Shown: positions 32,815 through 43,732, numbered from the stretch's first letter. The stretch: DNA of 64,000 nt from Granulosicoccaceae bacterium (GCA_020629835.1 JAHDCO010000002.1:62001-126000); one strand, 5' to 3'. Numbers and translations are program-made. The notes: generated from the letters alone by a model not told the origin.

Positions 32815-34251
32815 ATGACCAGGTCACAGTCAGACCCTAATACGCCCTCAACCGCACCTACCAAGCTGTGGGGCGGCCGTTTTGAAGGCAATACCGATGC
32901 TTTTGTGGAAGCGTTCACAGCGTCTGTCACCTTCGATCAACGGATGTTTCGCCAGGATATTCGAGGCTCGGTTGCGCACGCGACCATGCTGATGAAAGTG
33001 GGGGTATTGAGTGAAGTCGATCACAGTGCGATTGTCGATGGCTTAGCTGATATCGAGCAGACCATAGCGGCTGGGGAATTCGAATGGTCGGTTTCCCGGG
33101 AAGATGTGCACATGAACATCGAAGCGGCTTTGATTGATCGAATCGGCGATGCCGGCAAGCGATTGCACACGGGCCGTTCTCGAAACGATCAGGTGGCAAC
33201 CGATATTCGACTGTATCTTCGCGACGCATGCGATGAAATCGCTGCTGAACAGAAGCGATTGCTGCGCGGGCTGATTCAGTTGGCTGGCGAACACACAGAC
33301 ACCATCATGCCCGGTTTTACACATTTACAAACTGCGCAGCCTGTGACCTTCGGCCATCACGTTATGGCGTGGTTTGAGATGTTGCTCAGAGACCTGGAGC
33401 GCTTGCAAGAGGTCCGGACCCGCGTTAACCGCATGCCATTAGGCGCGGCAGCCTTAGCCGGCACCAGCTACCCAATTGATCGCAGCATCACCATGGAGTT
33501 ACTGGAGTTTGATGCAGTTGCTGAGAATTCTCTGGACGCGGTCAGCGATCGAGACTTCGCTATCGATTTCACGGCGGCCACCGCCATCGCATTGATGCAC
33601 TTATCCAGAATTGCTGAAGAAATGGTGCTGTGGATGTCTGCTCAGTTTCAGTTCGTAGACTTACCGGATGCATTCTGTACGGGTTCTTCCATCATGCCGC
33701 AGAAGAAGAATCCGGATGTTGCTGAATTAGTGCGCGGGAAAACAGGCCGGGCGAACGGTAACCTGATTGCATTACTGACGTTAATGAAAGGCCAGCCATT
33801 AACGTACAACAAAGACAATCAAGAAGATAAAGAACCGCTGTTTGATTCGATTGACACCTGGCTACATAGTGTTCGAGCCTTTGCGGACATGCTGCCCGCC
33901 ACACAGGTAAACAAAGACGCTATGCGAGCGGCGGCCGTGCAGGGGTTTTCGACTGCGACGGATCTGGCTGACTGGTTAGTCAAACAAGGTATGCCGTTCC
34001 GTGATGCGCACGAAGTCGTGGGCAAAGCGGTAAAGCATGGTGTTGATAACGCCTTGGATCTTGGCGATATGTCCCTGGAAACGCTGCAAAGCTTCAGCGA
34101 TAAAATCGATGCTTCAGTATTTGATGTGCTTAGTTTGGAAGGCTCTGTGAACAGTCGCGATCATGTCGGTGGTACAGCACCAAAGCAAGTGGCGTTGGCT
34201 GTTCAGAACGCAGGCCCACGAGTGAGCGCTATCTACCCCATCGTTCCCTAA
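32815..34251 (+). CDS. argH: Argininosuccinate lyase
   Basis: Last step of arginine synthesis, splitting argininosuccinate to arginine and fumarate. 478 residues. N-terminal [35 protein letters not shown], and the superfamily signature [19 protein letters not shown] with the catalytic serine loop. The first 15 residues are a polar extension. The 3' end overlaps the convergent esterase gene by 23 bp. Confidence 0.97.
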   Translation: MTRSQSDPNTPSTAPTKLWGGRFEGNTDAFVEAFTASVTFDQRMFRQDIRGSVAHATMLMKVGVLSEVDHSAIVDGLADIEQTIAAGEFEWSVSREDVHMNIEAALIDRIGDAGKRLHTGRSRNDQVATDIRLYLRDACDEIAAEQKRLLRGLIQLAGEHTDTIMPGFTHLQTAQPVTFGHHVMAWFEMLLRDLERLQEVRTRVNRMPLGAAALAGTSYPIDRSITMELLEFDAVAENSLDAVSDRDFAIDFTAATAIALMHLSRIAEEMVLWMSAQFQFVDLPDAFCTGSSIMPQKKNPDVAELVRGKTGRANGNLIALLTLMKGQPLTYNKDNQEDKEPLFDSIDTWLHSVRAFADMLPATQVNKDAMRAAAVQGFSTATDLADWLVKQGMPFRDAHEVVGKAVKHGVDNALDLGDMSLETLQSFSDKIDASVFDVLSLEGSVNSRDHVGGTAPKQVALAVQNAGPRVSAIYPIVP

Positions 34252-34924
34252 GCCATTGACCCATCGCCTTAATTTCTTCTGGAATGACGCTGTGTGGCAT
34301 AGGCCAGGTAGACCATTCCACTGAGAAATTATTCTCCAGCAATTTTTGTCTGGACTGTTCAGCGTAGGTCAGCAGTATGACCTCGTCGTGTGTGCCATGA
34401 GCAAAGAAAATCGGTAATTCGGTTCTGTCATCGCTTGGTTCAGCACGTTGCTTCATGTCATCGAAAACCTGCTCATCCAGCGGCAGGTAGGTAGATAGCG
34501 CAAGGACGCCTGCTGTTCTGTGGTGACTGGTGAGGCCGGTGTACAGAGCAATAGCACCTCCTTGTGAGAAGCCCGCCAATATAATCTGGTTCGCCGGAAT
34601 GCCCCGTTCAATCTCGCGATCAATTAAACGGTTGATGTGCGCGGCGGATTCCTGTGTGCCCGTGACATCCTGCTCGCGCTTGGTGAAATCCAACGACGTA
34701 ATGTCATACCAACCTGGCATGGCGTAACCATTGTTGATGGTGATGGGGCGAATAGGTGCCTGTGGAAACACGAAGCGAACCCCCAGATCTTCCGGAACGC
34801 CAAGTTCGGGCACAGCAGGTACAAAATCATCCGCCGTAGCGCCCAAACCGTGTAGCCAGATCACACTGTGTTGCACCGGCTCAGCGGTTGTGATTTCAAT
34901 GCACTCCAATAGATCCCCAGACAT
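34229..34924 (-). CDS. Alpha/beta-hydrolase carboxylesterase
   Basis: Serine esterase of the acyl-protein thioesterase/carboxylesterase family, 231 residues. The nucleophile elbow is GFSQGGA, the acid lies in [10 protein letters not shown], and the histidine in [11 protein letters not shown]. The N-terminal [20 protein letters not shown] supplies the oxyanion region. No signal peptide, so cytoplasmic. It is convergent with argH and divergent from lptM. The physiological substrate is unknown. Confidence 0.93.
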   Translation of the reverse strand: MSGDLLECIEITTAEPVQHSVIWLHGLGATADDFVPAVPELGVPEDLGVRFVFPQAPIRPITINNGYAMPGWYDITSLDFTKREQDVTGTQESAAHINRLIDREIERGIPANQIILAGFSQGGAIALYTGLTSHHRTAGVLALSTYLPLDEQVFDDMKQRAEPSDDRTELPIFFAHGTHDEVILLTYAEQSRQKLLENNFSVEWSTWPMPHSVIPEEIKAMGQWLRERWGR

Positions 34925-34970
34925 GGGCTATCAACCTAAGAATTTCAGACTGGACGAGTATACTGCGGCT

Positions 34971-35174
34971 ATGTTGGTATCAATCGTAAGACGACTAAAA
35001 GGCATCGGTGCTGCCGCACTGGTCATGTTGTTGATGGCAAGCCTGGCGGCGTGCGGAAACAAAGGTGATTTGTACCTGGATTCGCAGGAACCACTGACAC
35101 TGCCTGTAAACACCATTGATGACGCTTTAGACGAGCTTGAAGCAATGGAAGCGGAAGAAGACGAAGATTCATGA
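34971..35174 (+). CDS. lptM: LPS-assembly lipoprotein LptM
   Basis: Small outer-membrane lipoprotein (formerly YifL) that assists maturation of the LptD translocon. 67 residues from ATG 34971. The signal peptide ends in the lipobox LAAC, followed by GNKGDLYL, the characteristic LptM motif. The C-terminus is acidic. It overlaps lysA by four bases, the conserved gammaproteobacterial position. The frame runs back to 34731 but that part is antisense to the esterase gene. Confidence 0.88.
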   Translation: MLVSIVRRLKGIGAAALVMLLMASLAACGNKGDLYLDSQEPLTLPVNTIDDALDELEAMEAEEDEDS

Positions 35175-36412
35175 GCGGAATTGAGCGAATTGGCGGCCAC
35201 CTGCACGTAGACGGCCTGCCGTTGGCGAGTATTACAGAAACACACGGGACACCGTTGTACGTGTACAGCCGGGATATTCTGGAACAGAACTGGAAAACGT
35301 TTGATAGAGCGTTTGGTGCGGTACCGCATCGCGTGTGTTACGCGGTCAAAGCGAATTCGAACCTGGCCGTATTGAGTGTTTTGGCAAAACTCGGCTCTAG
35401 CTTCGACATCGTATCTGGTGGTGAGTTAAAGCGCGTGCTGGCAGCGGGAGCACCGGCTGATCGCGTGGTCTTTTCAGGTGTTGGTAAGACGATTGCTGAA
35501 ATGGAGCAGGCGTTGCAGGCCGGCATCCTGTGTTTCAACATTGAATCCACTGATGAAGCCACTCGTCTGGGCGAGGTTGCCGAACGCCTCGGTGTGGTAG
35601 CGCCGGTGTCTTTTCGAATCAACCCGGATGTGGATGCTCAAACTCATCCCTATATTTCGACTGGGTTGAAAGAAAACAAATTCGGTATTGCGATGGAAGA
35701 GGCTACAGCAGCCTATAAGGCAGCAGCGGCTCATGCCCACCTATCGGTTTGCGGTATCGATTGCCACATCGGTTCTCAGCTGACGTCGGTTGAACCGTTT
35801 GAAGCAGCGTTCGCTCGAATGATTGCCTTAGTGGATGAGCTAAAAAACCTTGGTATTGAGCTGCAGCACATCGACTTTGGTGGTGGTCAAGGGATTCGCT
35901 ACAGCGATGAGGAGCCGCTGGATATCAACCAATTGGCTAATGCGGCGATCAAGGCCGTCGGCGATCGACCGCTTGAAATTTGGATGGAGCCAGGCCGCGC
36001 CATTGTTGGTCCGGCCGGTGTGTTGGTCACTCAGGTTGAATACCTGAAGCAAAACAGTGAAAAAGCGTTCGCCGTGGTTGACGGCGCGATGAACGATTTG
36101 ATCAGACCCGCACTCTACAGTGCCTGGCAGCCGATCGTGCCGGTGATTGAAAGCAAGCAACCCGCCCGGGTATATGACGTGGTGGGACCTGTCTGTGAGT
36201 CAGCAGATTTCCTGGGTAAAGATAGAGAGCTATCAATATCTCAAGGTGATTACTTAGCGGTTCTGGCATCCGGTGCCTATGCGTTTGTTATGAGCTCTAA
36301 CTACAACACACGAGCCAGAGCGGCTGAAGTGATGGTTAGTGAAGGGCAGGCTCGTTTGGTGCGTAAGCGCGAAATAGTGGATGAACTATTCGCGTTGGAA
36401 AGTACTGTGTAA
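35171..36412 (+). CDS. lysA: Diaminopimelate decarboxylase
   Basis: PLP enzyme making lysine from meso-diaminopimelate. 413 residues. The PLP lysine is in CYAVKANSNLAVL. The cofactor-phosphate and fold-III motifs include DIVSGGEL, CHIGSQLT and IDFGGGQG. The active-site cysteine contributed across the dimer lies in GPVCESADFLGKDR. Overlaps lptM (ATGA) and is followed immediately by dapF, without a spacer. Confidence 0.98.
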   Translation: MSGIERIGGHLHVDGLPLASITETHGTPLYVYSRDILEQNWKTFDRAFGAVPHRVCYAVKANSNLAVLSVLAKLGSSFDIVSGGELKRVLAAGAPADRVVFSGVGKTIAEMEQALQAGILCFNIESTDEATRLGEVAERLGVVAPVSFRINPDVDAQTHPYISTGLKENKFGIAMEEATAAYKAAAAHAHLSVCGIDCHIGSQLTSVEPFEAAFARMIALVDELKNLGIELQHIDFGGGQGIRYSDEEPLDINQLANAAIKAVGDRPLEIWMEPGRAIVGPAGVLVTQVEYLKQNSEKAFAVVDGAMNDLIRPALYSAWQPIVPVIESKQPARVYDVVGPVCESADFLGKDRELSISQGDYLAVLASGAYAFVMSSNYNTRARAAEVMVSEGQARLVRKREIVDELFALESTV

Positions 36413-37294
36413 ATGGATATTCCGTTCACCAAAATGCATGGGCTTGGCAATGACTTTATGGTCATAGACAACCGTGCCGGCTCTTACGAATTGCAAGCCG
36501 ATACCATCCGCCGATGGGCAAATCGATACACCGGTATTGGGTTTGATCAGTTACTGATGGTTCAGGAGGCTTCAGTTGATGGAGCGCAGTTTGACTACCG
36601 TATTTTTAACGCCGACGGTGGTGAGGTGGAGCATTGTGGCAATGGCGCCCGGTGTTTCGCGCGCTTTGTCTACGATCGTGGTTTCACGCAAGACACGACG
36701 ATTCCGGTAAACACCTCTGGCGGGCTTATTACGCTTCGCTTGCTCGACGATGGGGATGTAACCGTTGATATGGGGGTACCTGAGTTTGCACCGATGAATA
36801 TTCCCCTGCAGTCGGAATCCGAACACGCACAGTATGAGCTTTTGTTTAAGAACAACGCGCCCATAGCCGCGGCAGGCGGTGTGGTGCAACCCGTTGACGA
36901 ACGCGCCAGGGCGTATTTCGGTTCGGTGTCACTGGGAAATCCACACGCGGTGTTATGGGTTGATGATATCAATACCGCACCGGTTGCAGAGATCGGCACA
37001 GCCTTGCAATCCCATAGTGTGTTTCCGGCAGGTGTCAATGTTGGATTTATGCAACGTTTGTCGGATTCTGAGATCAAGCTGAGAGTCTTTGAGCGCGGTG
37101 TGGGTGAAACGCAGGCGTGTGGCACAGGGGCCTGTGCGGCTGTTGCTGTAGGTGTTCGTCAAGGATTACTGCAACGTCAAGTCAGCGTGACATTGTTAGG
37201 CGGCACTTTAAAATTATTGTGGCCTGAAAACAACAAAACCATTGAAATGACCGGACCATGTTCTACAGTCTTTGAGGGCCAAACAAGAATGTAA
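36413..37294 (+). CDS. dapF: Diaminopimelate epimerase
   Basis: Cofactor-independent racemase converting LL- to meso-diaminopimelate for lysine and peptidoglycan. 293 residues. The two catalytic cysteines lie in HCGNGARCFARF and QACGTGACAAV. It starts on the base after the lysA stop and ends 3 bp before the DUF484 gene. Confidence 0.98.
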   Translation: MDIPFTKMHGLGNDFMVIDNRAGSYELQADTIRRWANRYTGIGFDQLLMVQEASVDGAQFDYRIFNADGGEVEHCGNGARCFARFVYDRGFTQDTTIPVNTSGGLITLRLLDDGDVTVDMGVPEFAPMNIPLQSESEHAQYELLFKNNAPIAAAGGVVQPVDERARAYFGSVSLGNPHAVLWVDDINTAPVAEIGTALQSHSVFPAGVNVGFMQRLSDSEIKLRVFERGVGETQACGTGACAAVAVGVRQGLLQRQVSVTLLGGTLKLLWPENNKTIEMTGPCSTVFEGQTRM

Positions 37295-37297
37295 GAC

Positions 37298-38101
37298 ATG
37301 CAGCTAGAACAACAAGACTCCCCAAAAGCGCTGGACCCTTCTGCGGTACGACAGTTTTTGACAATGAATCCTGATTTTTTTAATCAGCATTCGGATGTGC
37401 TTCCTCGCTTACACATACCGCACGAGTCTGGTGCTGCTGTTTCGTTGATAGAGAAACAAGTCAGTGTGCTGCGTTCCAAGTGCAACCGTTTAGAAAGCAG
37501 CTTGCGCGACTTGATCAATGTGGCAAGGGAAAACGAACGCTTGCACATGCGCTTACATCGGTTAATACAAGACATCATCTCAGCAGAGTCGTTGGACCGT
37601 CTGGTATCAATTAGCCAGGAAAGCCTGATTGAAAACTTCAAAGCCGATGATGTTCGGTTGTTTTTAACCACGGGGTCCGATGCAACGTCTTCGAGTGATG
37701 ATCAGCTAGACAGAACCTTAAACGGTAATCACTACTTACTGTCCCCGAACGACCCCGTTTTCAAAATGTTCGCCAAGAATTTTGAAAATGCAGAAACTTT
37801 CTGCGGACCACTGGACGATGAACAGCGAGCTCTGTTGTGTACGGGCTGTGAAACCGAGTTAGCGTCGGCCGCTGTCATACCGTTGCAATACAACGGGCAA
37901 CAAGGCGTGTTGATTATGGGTAGCTCTGACGCGTCACGCTTCGCTGCGGGTAAGGGTGTCATGTTCCTTAATCAACTGGGTGAAGTACTCAGTCGCCGAG
38001 TTCAGTCTTTTGGTGCGGTTAATAAAAGCCAACAGGTGGACGCTGTTTCCGAGACCCAAGCAACAACAGCCGCACCGGCTGGAGATGTTGCGAATGTCTA
38101 G
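37298..38101 (+). CDS. DUF484 family protein
   Basis: 267-residue GAF-like protein of unknown role, always near dapF-xerC in gammaproteobacteria. It starts with the family pattern VRQFLTMNPDFFNQHSDVLP, LHIPHESGAAVSLIEKQVSV and LRSKCNRLESSLRDLI (a short coiled coil at about 55-95), followed by the GAF-like domain (about 95-245). The last eight bases overlap xerC. No catalytic motif is visible. Confidence 0.94.
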   Translation: MQLEQQDSPKALDPSAVRQFLTMNPDFFNQHSDVLPRLHIPHESGAAVSLIEKQVSVLRSKCNRLESSLRDLINVARENERLHMRLHRLIQDIISAESLDRLVSISQESLIENFKADDVRLFLTTGSDATSSSDDQLDRTLNGNHYLLSPNDPVFKMFAKNFENAETFCGPLDDEQRALLCTGCETELASAAVIPLQYNGQQGVLIMGSSDASRFAAGKGVMFLNQLGEVLSRRVQSFGAVNKSQQVDAVSETQATTAAPAGDVANV

Positions 38102-39053
38102 TTTTGAGTTATCCATTGAGTCGTATCTGGAAGAGCTGCGAGTTGCGCGCCGGTGTTCACCCCACACTGTCAGTAACTATGCCCGTGACCTTAGAGCCGT
38201 GGCTCGATCCGCTTCGTTGCGTAGCCTGGATGATTGGAACCAGATAGCTCCTGGGGATATTCGCGCCATCATTGCCGAACAACATCGAGAAGGTATATCC
38301 GGGCGCAGTTTGGCTCGACGTTTGTCAGCGGTTCGAGGGTTGTATAACTATCTGATCAAACTGGGTCGGACCAAGCTCAATCCAGCGCTGGATATTCTGG
38401 CACCTAAAGATAAAAAGTCGTTGCCAGCCACGTTAAACCCGGATGAAGTCAATCGATTACTGAAGCAGAATCTCAGTGACCCGATGGTCTGTCGTGACTT
38501 GGCGATGTTTGAATTGATGTATTCGTCAGGCTTACGTCTGGCTGAGCTGGTAAACCTGGATCTTGTCGATTTGGATTTAAGTGTTGGGCAGGTCCGGGTG
38601 ACCGGTAAGGGCGGTAAGACTCGAGACTTACCGGTTGGGAAACCGGCGATTGAAGCCATTAACAAGTGGTTGGGTTTCAGACGCAGCTTGCCTGGTGCTG
38701 ATGATACGGCCGTGTTTCTAAGTTCGCGCGGTAAGCGCATTGCACCGCGGACGGTACAAATGCGATTAAAAAAGTTGGCCGAAACGCAAGGGTTAAAGCG
38801 AGACTGTTACCCCCATATGCTGCGCCATTCATTTGCCAGCCATATGTTAGAAAGCAGCGGCGACTTGCGGGCGGTGCAAGAGCTTCTTGGCCATGCTGAC
38901 ATCAGTACCACACAGATTTACACGCATCTGGACTTTCAACATTTGGCGCGAGTTTATGACGAGTCGCACCCGAGAGCGCAATCGCCTACACGAGCACAAA
39001 CGCTGGCAGAGGCTCGCGCTTTAGCGGCGGCCTCGGCATCGGACAAAGGTTAA
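38094..39053 (+). CDS. xerC: Tyrosine recombinase XerC
   Basis: Site-specific recombinase that with XerD resolves chromosome dimers at dif. 319 residues from ATG 38094, with GGAG nine bases upstream. The N-terminal SAM-like core-binding domain has YLEELRVARRCSPHTVSNYA. The catalytic residues are in SSGLRLAELVNL (Arg), HMLRHSFASHMLE (His-x-x-Arg), LLGHADISTTQ (His) and IYTHLD (Tyr). Its stop overlaps the stop of the convergent gene at 39050. Confidence 0.97.
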   Translation: MSSFELSIESYLEELRVARRCSPHTVSNYARDLRAVARSASLRSLDDWNQIAPGDIRAIIAEQHREGISGRSLARRLSAVRGLYNYLIKLGRTKLNPALDILAPKDKKSLPATLNPDEVNRLLKQNLSDPMVCRDLAMFELMYSSGLRLAELVNLDLVDLDLSVGQVRVTGKGGKTRDLPVGKPAIEAINKWLGFRRSLPGADDTAVFLSSRGKRIAPRTVQMRLKKLAETQGLKRDCYPHMLRHSFASHMLESSGDLRAVQELLGHADISTTQIYTHLDFQHLARVYDESHPRAQSPTRAQTLAEARALAAASASDKG

Positions 39054-40543
39054 GCTTCGCTCAGTACGAACTGGCTGAATAGCCCGTTCGACTGCAGACA
39101 TTGACCCAGTTTTATGGCTTTACTGCGCTCCTTCTGGCGCGCGGTAAGCCTGTTTCCGGTTTGAAATCGATACTCGGGTAGCAGCACTGTCTGAGTGACT
39201 TTGCCATTGATCCTGCATGCGATGATCAACCCCTCATCTGTTACGCCTTCATCGGCGTGACTGCGGGAAAGTTGGACTGGTATGACTTGTTTAGACAAGT
39301 ATTCAACACCAATAAGGACATGGCCGTCATCACTTGACTGCACCCATCGAACCATACCCAAAGTTTCCTGATCGTTAAGATTCTGCACGGCGACCAATTC
39401 ACCGACTTGTGCGGTGCCGATGGCTGGATCAATGGAACGAAAGGCAGCGCCCTGGGCTGAGTAGTTGATTTGTGTCCATTCATTTTTCAATGAGCGGTTA
39501 ATGTTGTGTCCAGGTTCTTCATCAATGTTCTGTAGAAGCTGATTGGCGATTTGCTGGTGGCCAAACGAAAGGTTGACCGTGTTGTAGCCAATACGCCGAG
39601 CAAGCCTTCGTCCTCGCTTACCTTGTAGGTCCTGCCTTAGCCGAGTCAGAGTTTGCCGTTCTAACGTGTCGGCTCCTAATGTACTGGACAGTGTGGTCCG
39701 CGTTTTCGCAAGACGCGCATCGAGCGCTTGCACTAAGGGTTCAAACGAAACCCATCGTATCGTGTTGATATTGACATTACCCAGGTAGCATGCGGCGGCG
39801 AGCGGTGCATTACCTTTGGTGAGATCCAACACGCAATCCGTGTCCTTCCAAACATGAGTTGGCGGGTCTTGGTTGAGGCGGATCTTGTCTACCTGCTCGG
39901 CCAAAAATGCCAAGGTCAGGTCCAGTTGACGCGCTCGAACTTGTCGTAAGTCAAGGTGGCTTAATACCAACACCCCCGCATAATCATTTAGAAATCCTGT
40001 CGTACTACTTTCATACGCGTTTCCTTCGTCGTTGGCGAGGTTCAGTAAATCGTTAAACTCTGCCACCGCGTATATTTGATTAGCGTCTCGAATGCAGTAG
40101 CTCGGTACGCGGCGATACTGCTGCACAGCAGCGGTTGCTTGTTTGAGCAGTGCGGACATTGCAGATTTTGCATCGGCCAATCGAGGCGGTGCGTTTTGCG
40201 ACAGCAGTATCTTCCAGGCGTTGGTTTCTTCTCGCAGCAATTCGTCCAGAAGTGCCGAGGCGTGCCGGAATTTATCCGCCATTGGTAAGGGCTGCGGAGA
40301 AATGGTTTGCACCAGCGAATGGGTTAATGACTCAAGGCTGGCTTCAAACTCGCCCAGAATCAACCGACGGTTTTCTGCGCCAGTGGTGAGTCGATTACTG
40401 TGACGTAACCCACGCAATAACTCCGCCGCATCGTTGGGCTCGGTATCCGGTGATAACGCCTCTAACCAGCGTTTCACCGCCTGTTGTTCCTGCGGGAAAC
40501 TTCCGGTATCGGGTGCCGTTTGTGGAGGGAGTGCTAAGAGCAT
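39050..40543 (-). CDS. Uncharacterised protein with PilZ-like C-terminal region
   Basis: 497 residues, no signal peptide or membrane segment. The N-terminal 330 residues are helical and unassigned. At residues 360-365 NYSAQG fits the N/D-x-S-x-x-G of PilZ c-di-GMP receptors. The following VGELVAVQN and LGMVRWVQSSDDGHVLIGVEYLS read like PilZ strands. An arginine-rich KRGRRLARR lies upstream but is further away than the classic RxxxR. c-di-GMP binding is therefore possible, not established. Monocistronic, between xerC (convergent) and hslV (divergent). Confidence 0.75.
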   Translation of the reverse strand: MLLALPPQTAPDTGSFPQEQQAVKRWLEALSPDTEPNDAAELLRGLRHSNRLTTGAENRRLILGEFEASLESLTHSLVQTISPQPLPMADKFRHASALLDELLREETNAWKILLSQNAPPRLADAKSAMSALLKQATAAVQQYRRVPSYCIRDANQIYAVAEFNDLLNLANDEGNAYESSTTGFLNDYAGVLVLSHLDLRQVRARQLDLTLAFLAEQVDKIRLNQDPPTHVWKDTDCVLDLTKGNAPLAAACYLGNVNINTIRWVSFEPLVQALDARLAKTRTTLSSTLGADTLERQTLTRLRQDLQGKRGRRLARRIGYNTVNLSFGHQQIANQLLQNIDEEPGHNINRSLKNEWTQINYSAQGAAFRSIDPAIGTAQVGELVAVQNLNDQETLGMVRWVQSSDDGHVLIGVEYLSKQVIPVQLSRSHADEGVTDEGLIIACRINGKVTQTVLLPEYRFQTGNRLTARQKERSKAIKLGQCLQSNGLFSQFVLSEA

Positions 40544-40683
40544 CGGTGGTCGATTGAGCCTGACGGGAATGAGGCTATCACAGTCCTCTCACACCGGGCT
40601 CATAAGTGAGTGGGTACACTGTGGGTTTTGGTGCATCCGGTGGAGTGGTTTAGGTACCGCCGGGGCTATTTGCGGAGAGTTAA

Positions 40684-41226
40684 GTGGATCAATACCGAGG
40701 CACTACGATCTGTTCAGTGCGCGTGGGTAACACCGTGGTAATGGGCGGTGATGGCCAGGTGAGCCTGGGCAATGTGGTTATGAAAGGCAACGCACGTAAG
40801 GTGCGCAGACTCTATCGAGATCAGGTGATTGCCGGTTTTGCCGGTGGCACCGCTGACGCGTTCACCTTATTCGAGCGTTTTGAATCAAAGCTGGAAGCCC
40901 ACGGTGGTCAGCTGACACGCGCCGCTGTTGAGCTTGCTAAAGATTGGCGAACCGATCGAATGCTACGACGCTTAGAGGCTTTATTGGCTGTGGCAGACAA
41001 AGACGTGTCGTTACTGATTACCGGTAATGGCGATGTGATTGAACCTGAACACGGATTGATTGCCATGGGTTCAGGCGGTGACTACGCCAAAGCAGCCGCC
41101 ATGGCACTGCTGGATCACACTGAACTGGACGCGGAATCTATCGTTCGATACAGCTTGGAAACGGCGGCTGGTATCTGCATTTATACCAACAACAATTTAT
41201 CGATTGAAACGTTAAGTAGCGATTAA
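40684..41226 (+). CDS. hslV: ATP-dependent protease subunit HslV
   Basis: Threonine peptidase of the HslUV (ClpQY) protease, 180 residues from GTG 40684 with GGAGAG upstream. After removal of MDQYRG the active N-terminal Thr is exposed (TTICSVR). [13 protein letters not shown] and [11 protein letters not shown] are family hallmarks. Two bases separate it from hslU. In enterics this pair is under heat-shock control; I find no clear sigma32 promoter in the 140 bp upstream. Confidence 0.97.
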   Translation: MDQYRGTTICSVRVGNTVVMGGDGQVSLGNVVMKGNARKVRRLYRDQVIAGFAGGTADAFTLFERFESKLEAHGGQLTRAAVELAKDWRTDRMLRRLEALLAVADKDVSLLITGNGDVIEPEHGLIAMGSGGDYAKAAAMALLDHTELDAESIVRYSLETAAGICIYTNNNLSIETLSSD

Positions 41227-41228
41227 CC

Positions 41229-42557
41229 ATGTCACACATGACCCCCCGAGAGATCGTCCAAGAGCTGGATAAGCACATCATTGGGCAAAACGCGGCAAAA
41301 CGTGCCGTGGCCATTGCGTTACGTAACCGTTGGCGTCGACAACAACTCGATGATGATTTACGCAATGAAGTAACCCCGAAAAATATCCTGATGATTGGTC
41401 CCACCGGCGTGGGTAAAACCGAAATCGCCAGACGCCTGGCCCGTTTAGCTAACGCGCCGTTCATAAAAGTCGAGGCGACTAAGTTCACCGAAGTTGGGTA
41501 TGTCGGTCGCGACGTCGAGTCCATCATTCGAGATTTAGTGGACGTGTCATTGAAAGAGACACGCGAGTACGAGAAACAGCGAGTAAGAAACCGGGCTGAG
41601 GACGCAGCAGAAGATCGGGTGCTGGATGTGTTGCTGCCGCAACCCTCCAGTGGTTTCAACGTAGTGGAAACCGAAGAGAGTGCAACGCGGCAAAAATTTC
41701 GAAAAAAATTGCGCGAGGGAGATCTGGACGATACCGAGATTGACATTGAAGTCTCTGCACAACCTGCCGGTGTGGAGCTGATGACCCCGCCAGGGATGGA
41801 GGAGATGTCTCAGCAGCTGCAGGGATTGTTTCAAAACTTGGGTCAAGACCGCACCCAAAGCAAAAAACTGCGAGTGGCAGACGCCATGAAACTGCTGATT
41901 GATGAAGAAGCGTTGAAGTTGGTCAATGAGGAAGAGCTGAAAACCAACGCCCTGAAGAACGTTGAACAAAATGGAATTGTCTTCATTGATGAGATCGATA
42001 AGGTAGCGCGCGGATCTGACAGAGGGCAGGGCGGGGAAGTCTCCCGAGAAGGTGTACAGCGCGATTTGCTGCCGCTGGTTGAGGGTTGCACCGTGTCGAC
42101 TAAGTTCGGCATGGTGAAAACAGACCATATCCTGTTTATTGCCTGCGGAGCCTTCCATGTCTCAAAGCCATCGGATCTTATTCCGGAGCTGCAGGGTCGT
42201 ATGCCCATTCGGGTGGAGCTGCAAGCACTCAACGCGCAGGATTTCGTGCGGATTTTAAAAGAGCCTAATGCGTCGCTGACTGCTCAGTCGGTGGCCTTGA
42301 TGGGTACTGAGAACGTCAGCCTGCATTTTACCGACGACGGCCTGGTCCGCATTGCCGAGGTGGCTTTCCAGGTGAATGAAACCACCGAAAATATTGGTGC
42401 GAGGCGTTTACACACGGTTATGGAGCGCCTGCTCGAGACTGCATCTTTCGAGGCGGCTGACAACAGTGGCGGCTCGGTCACAGTTGATGAAGCCTATGTG
42501 AACAGTAACTTAGGGGATCTCGTACAAGACGTTGATCTCAGCCGGTACATCCTCTAA
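41229..42557 (+). CDS. hslU: ATP-dependent protease ATPase subunit HslU
   Basis: AAA+ unfoldase of HslUV, 442 residues. [17 protein letters not shown] starts it. Walker A is [15 protein letters not shown] and Walker [10 protein letters not shown]. The I domain lies between about residues 110 and 240. The C-terminus DLSRYIL is the conserved tail that inserts into HslV. The last base is also the first base of the DUF971 gene. Confidence 0.98.
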   Translation: MSHMTPREIVQELDKHIIGQNAAKRAVAIALRNRWRRQQLDDDLRNEVTPKNILMIGPTGVGKTEIARRLARLANAPFIKVEATKFTEVGYVGRDVESIIRDLVDVSLKETREYEKQRVRNRAEDAAEDRVLDVLLPQPSSGFNVVETEESATRQKFRKKLREGDLDDTEIDIEVSAQPAGVELMTPPGMEEMSQQLQGLFQNLGQDRTQSKKLRVADAMKLLIDEEALKLVNEEELKTNALKNVEQNGIVFIDEIDKVARGSDRGQGGEVSREGVQRDLLPLVEGCTVSTKFGMVKTDHILFIACGAFHVSKPSDLIPELQGRMPIRVELQALNAQDFVRILKEPNASLTAQSVALMGTENVSLHFTDDGLVRIAEVAFQVNETTENIGARRLHTVMERLLETASFEAADNSGGSVTVDEAYVNSNLGDLVQDVDLSRYIL

Positions 42558-42925
42558 TGCCAAGACCCGTAGAAATAAAGCTGCACCAGAAAAGCCGGGT
42601 GCTGGAGCTACTCTTCGATGACGGGTTCGCTTGCAATCTCACCTGTGAGTACTTGCGTGTGATGTCGCCTTCTGCGGAAGTGCAAGGTCATGGTCCTGGG
42701 CAGGCGGTATTGCAAAAACACAAAGAAGACGTTGGTATCAATGAAATAACACCAGCGGGTAACTACGCCATCAAGATCCATTTTGATGATGGCCATGACT
42801 CAGGTTTATTTACCTGGGATTACTTACACGAATTAGGCAGTCGTTACGACGACTACTGGAAGACGTATCTACAGCAGTTGGCTGATGCAGGTGTCACCCG
42901 ACGTGCGGATCCTGCGCAAGGTTAG
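42557..42925 (+). CDS. DUF971 domain protein
   Basis: 122-residue protein with the gamma-butyrobetaine-hydroxylase N-terminal-like fold (RVLELLFDDGFACNLTCEYLRV, GNYAIKIHFDDGHDSGLFTWDYL). The same small domain is linked to Fe-S/P-loop assembly functions elsewhere, but its role alone is not settled. It commonly sits after hslU and before ubiE. Overlaps hslU by one base. Confidence 0.93.
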   Translation: MPRPVEIKLHQKSRVLELLFDDGFACNLTCEYLRVMSPSAEVQGHGPGQAVLQKHKEDVGINEITPAGNYAIKIHFDDGHDSGLFTWDYLHELGSRYDDYWKTYLQQLADAGVTRRADPAQG

Positions 42926-42937
42926 GGATGGGGAAGT

Positions 42938-43729
42938 ATGGACAGTAACAATCAAAATTCAACCGATGGAAGCGTCGAAGCATCAGCTTCTGGTACGACG
43001 CACTTCGGCTATAAGACAGTAGAGGCCGATCAGAAAGCGGGCATGGTTGCCGGTGTATTTGATTCTGTTGCGGCGAAGTACGATGTTATGAATGACCTGA
43101 TGTCGTTTGGCATCCATCGTATTTGGAAGCAACTGACCATCGATCAAAGCGGCGTGCGTCCGGGCCAGCATGTTTTGGACCTCGCCGGTGGTACCGGAGA
43201 TCTGGCAATAAAATTGTCCAAACGCGTAGGACCGAGTGGCTCTGTGGTTCTGTCTGATATCAATGCGTCCATGTTGTCAGTTGGGCGTGATCGCCTGGTC
43301 GATAAAGGCATTGTTGGCAACGTAACCTATTCGCAGGCTAACGCTGAAAGCTTACCGTTTGCAGATAATTCCTTTCATTGCGTGACTATGGCGTTTGGGC
43401 TTCGCAATGTTACAGATAAAGACAAAGCACTGGCCTCTATCTATCGAGTACTGAAACCTGGTGGGCGGTTATTGGTATTAGAGTTCTCAAAACCTGTTTT
43501 ACCGTTGTTGGCCAAAGCTTACGATGCGTATTCATTCTCGGCTCTACCTATGATGGGCAAGTTAGTGGCTGGTGATGCAGACAGTTATCGATATTTAGCA
43601 GAATCTATTCGTATGCACCCTGACCAGGAAACGCTGAAATCCATGATGGAGGCCGTGGGCTTTGAGAACGCGAGTTATCAAAATTTTACGGGTGGTGTGG
43701 TGGCGTTGCACAAAGGGTTTAAATATTAA
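42938..43729 (+). CDS. ubiE: Ubiquinone/menaquinone biosynthesis C-methyltransferase UbiE
   Basis: SAM-dependent C-methyltransferase of quinone synthesis, 263 residues. Family blocks are [26 protein letters not shown], motif [15 protein letters not shown], and [20 protein letters not shown]. The last residues [12 protein letters not shown] match the UbiE C-terminus. It is 12 bp after DUF971 and 3 bp before ubiJ. The N-terminal 22 residues are a Ser/Asn-rich extension. Confidence 0.98.
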   Translation: MDSNNQNSTDGSVEASASGTTHFGYKTVEADQKAGMVAGVFDSVAAKYDVMNDLMSFGIHRIWKQLTIDQSGVRPGQHVLDLAGGTGDLAIKLSKRVGPSGSVVLSDINASMLSVGRDRLVDKGIVGNVTYSQANAESLPFADNSFHCVTMAFGLRNVTDKDKALASIYRVLKPGGRLLVLEFSKPVLPLLAKAYDAYSFSALPMMGKLVAGDADSYRYLAESIRMHPDQETLKSMMEAVGFENASYQNFTGGVVALHKGFKY

Positions 43730-43732
43730 GTT

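Noticed and set aside
41138-42232. Minus-strand frames of up to 203 codons over hslU
   Set aside because: Antisense to a full-length hslU with intact motifs. No independent coding signal.
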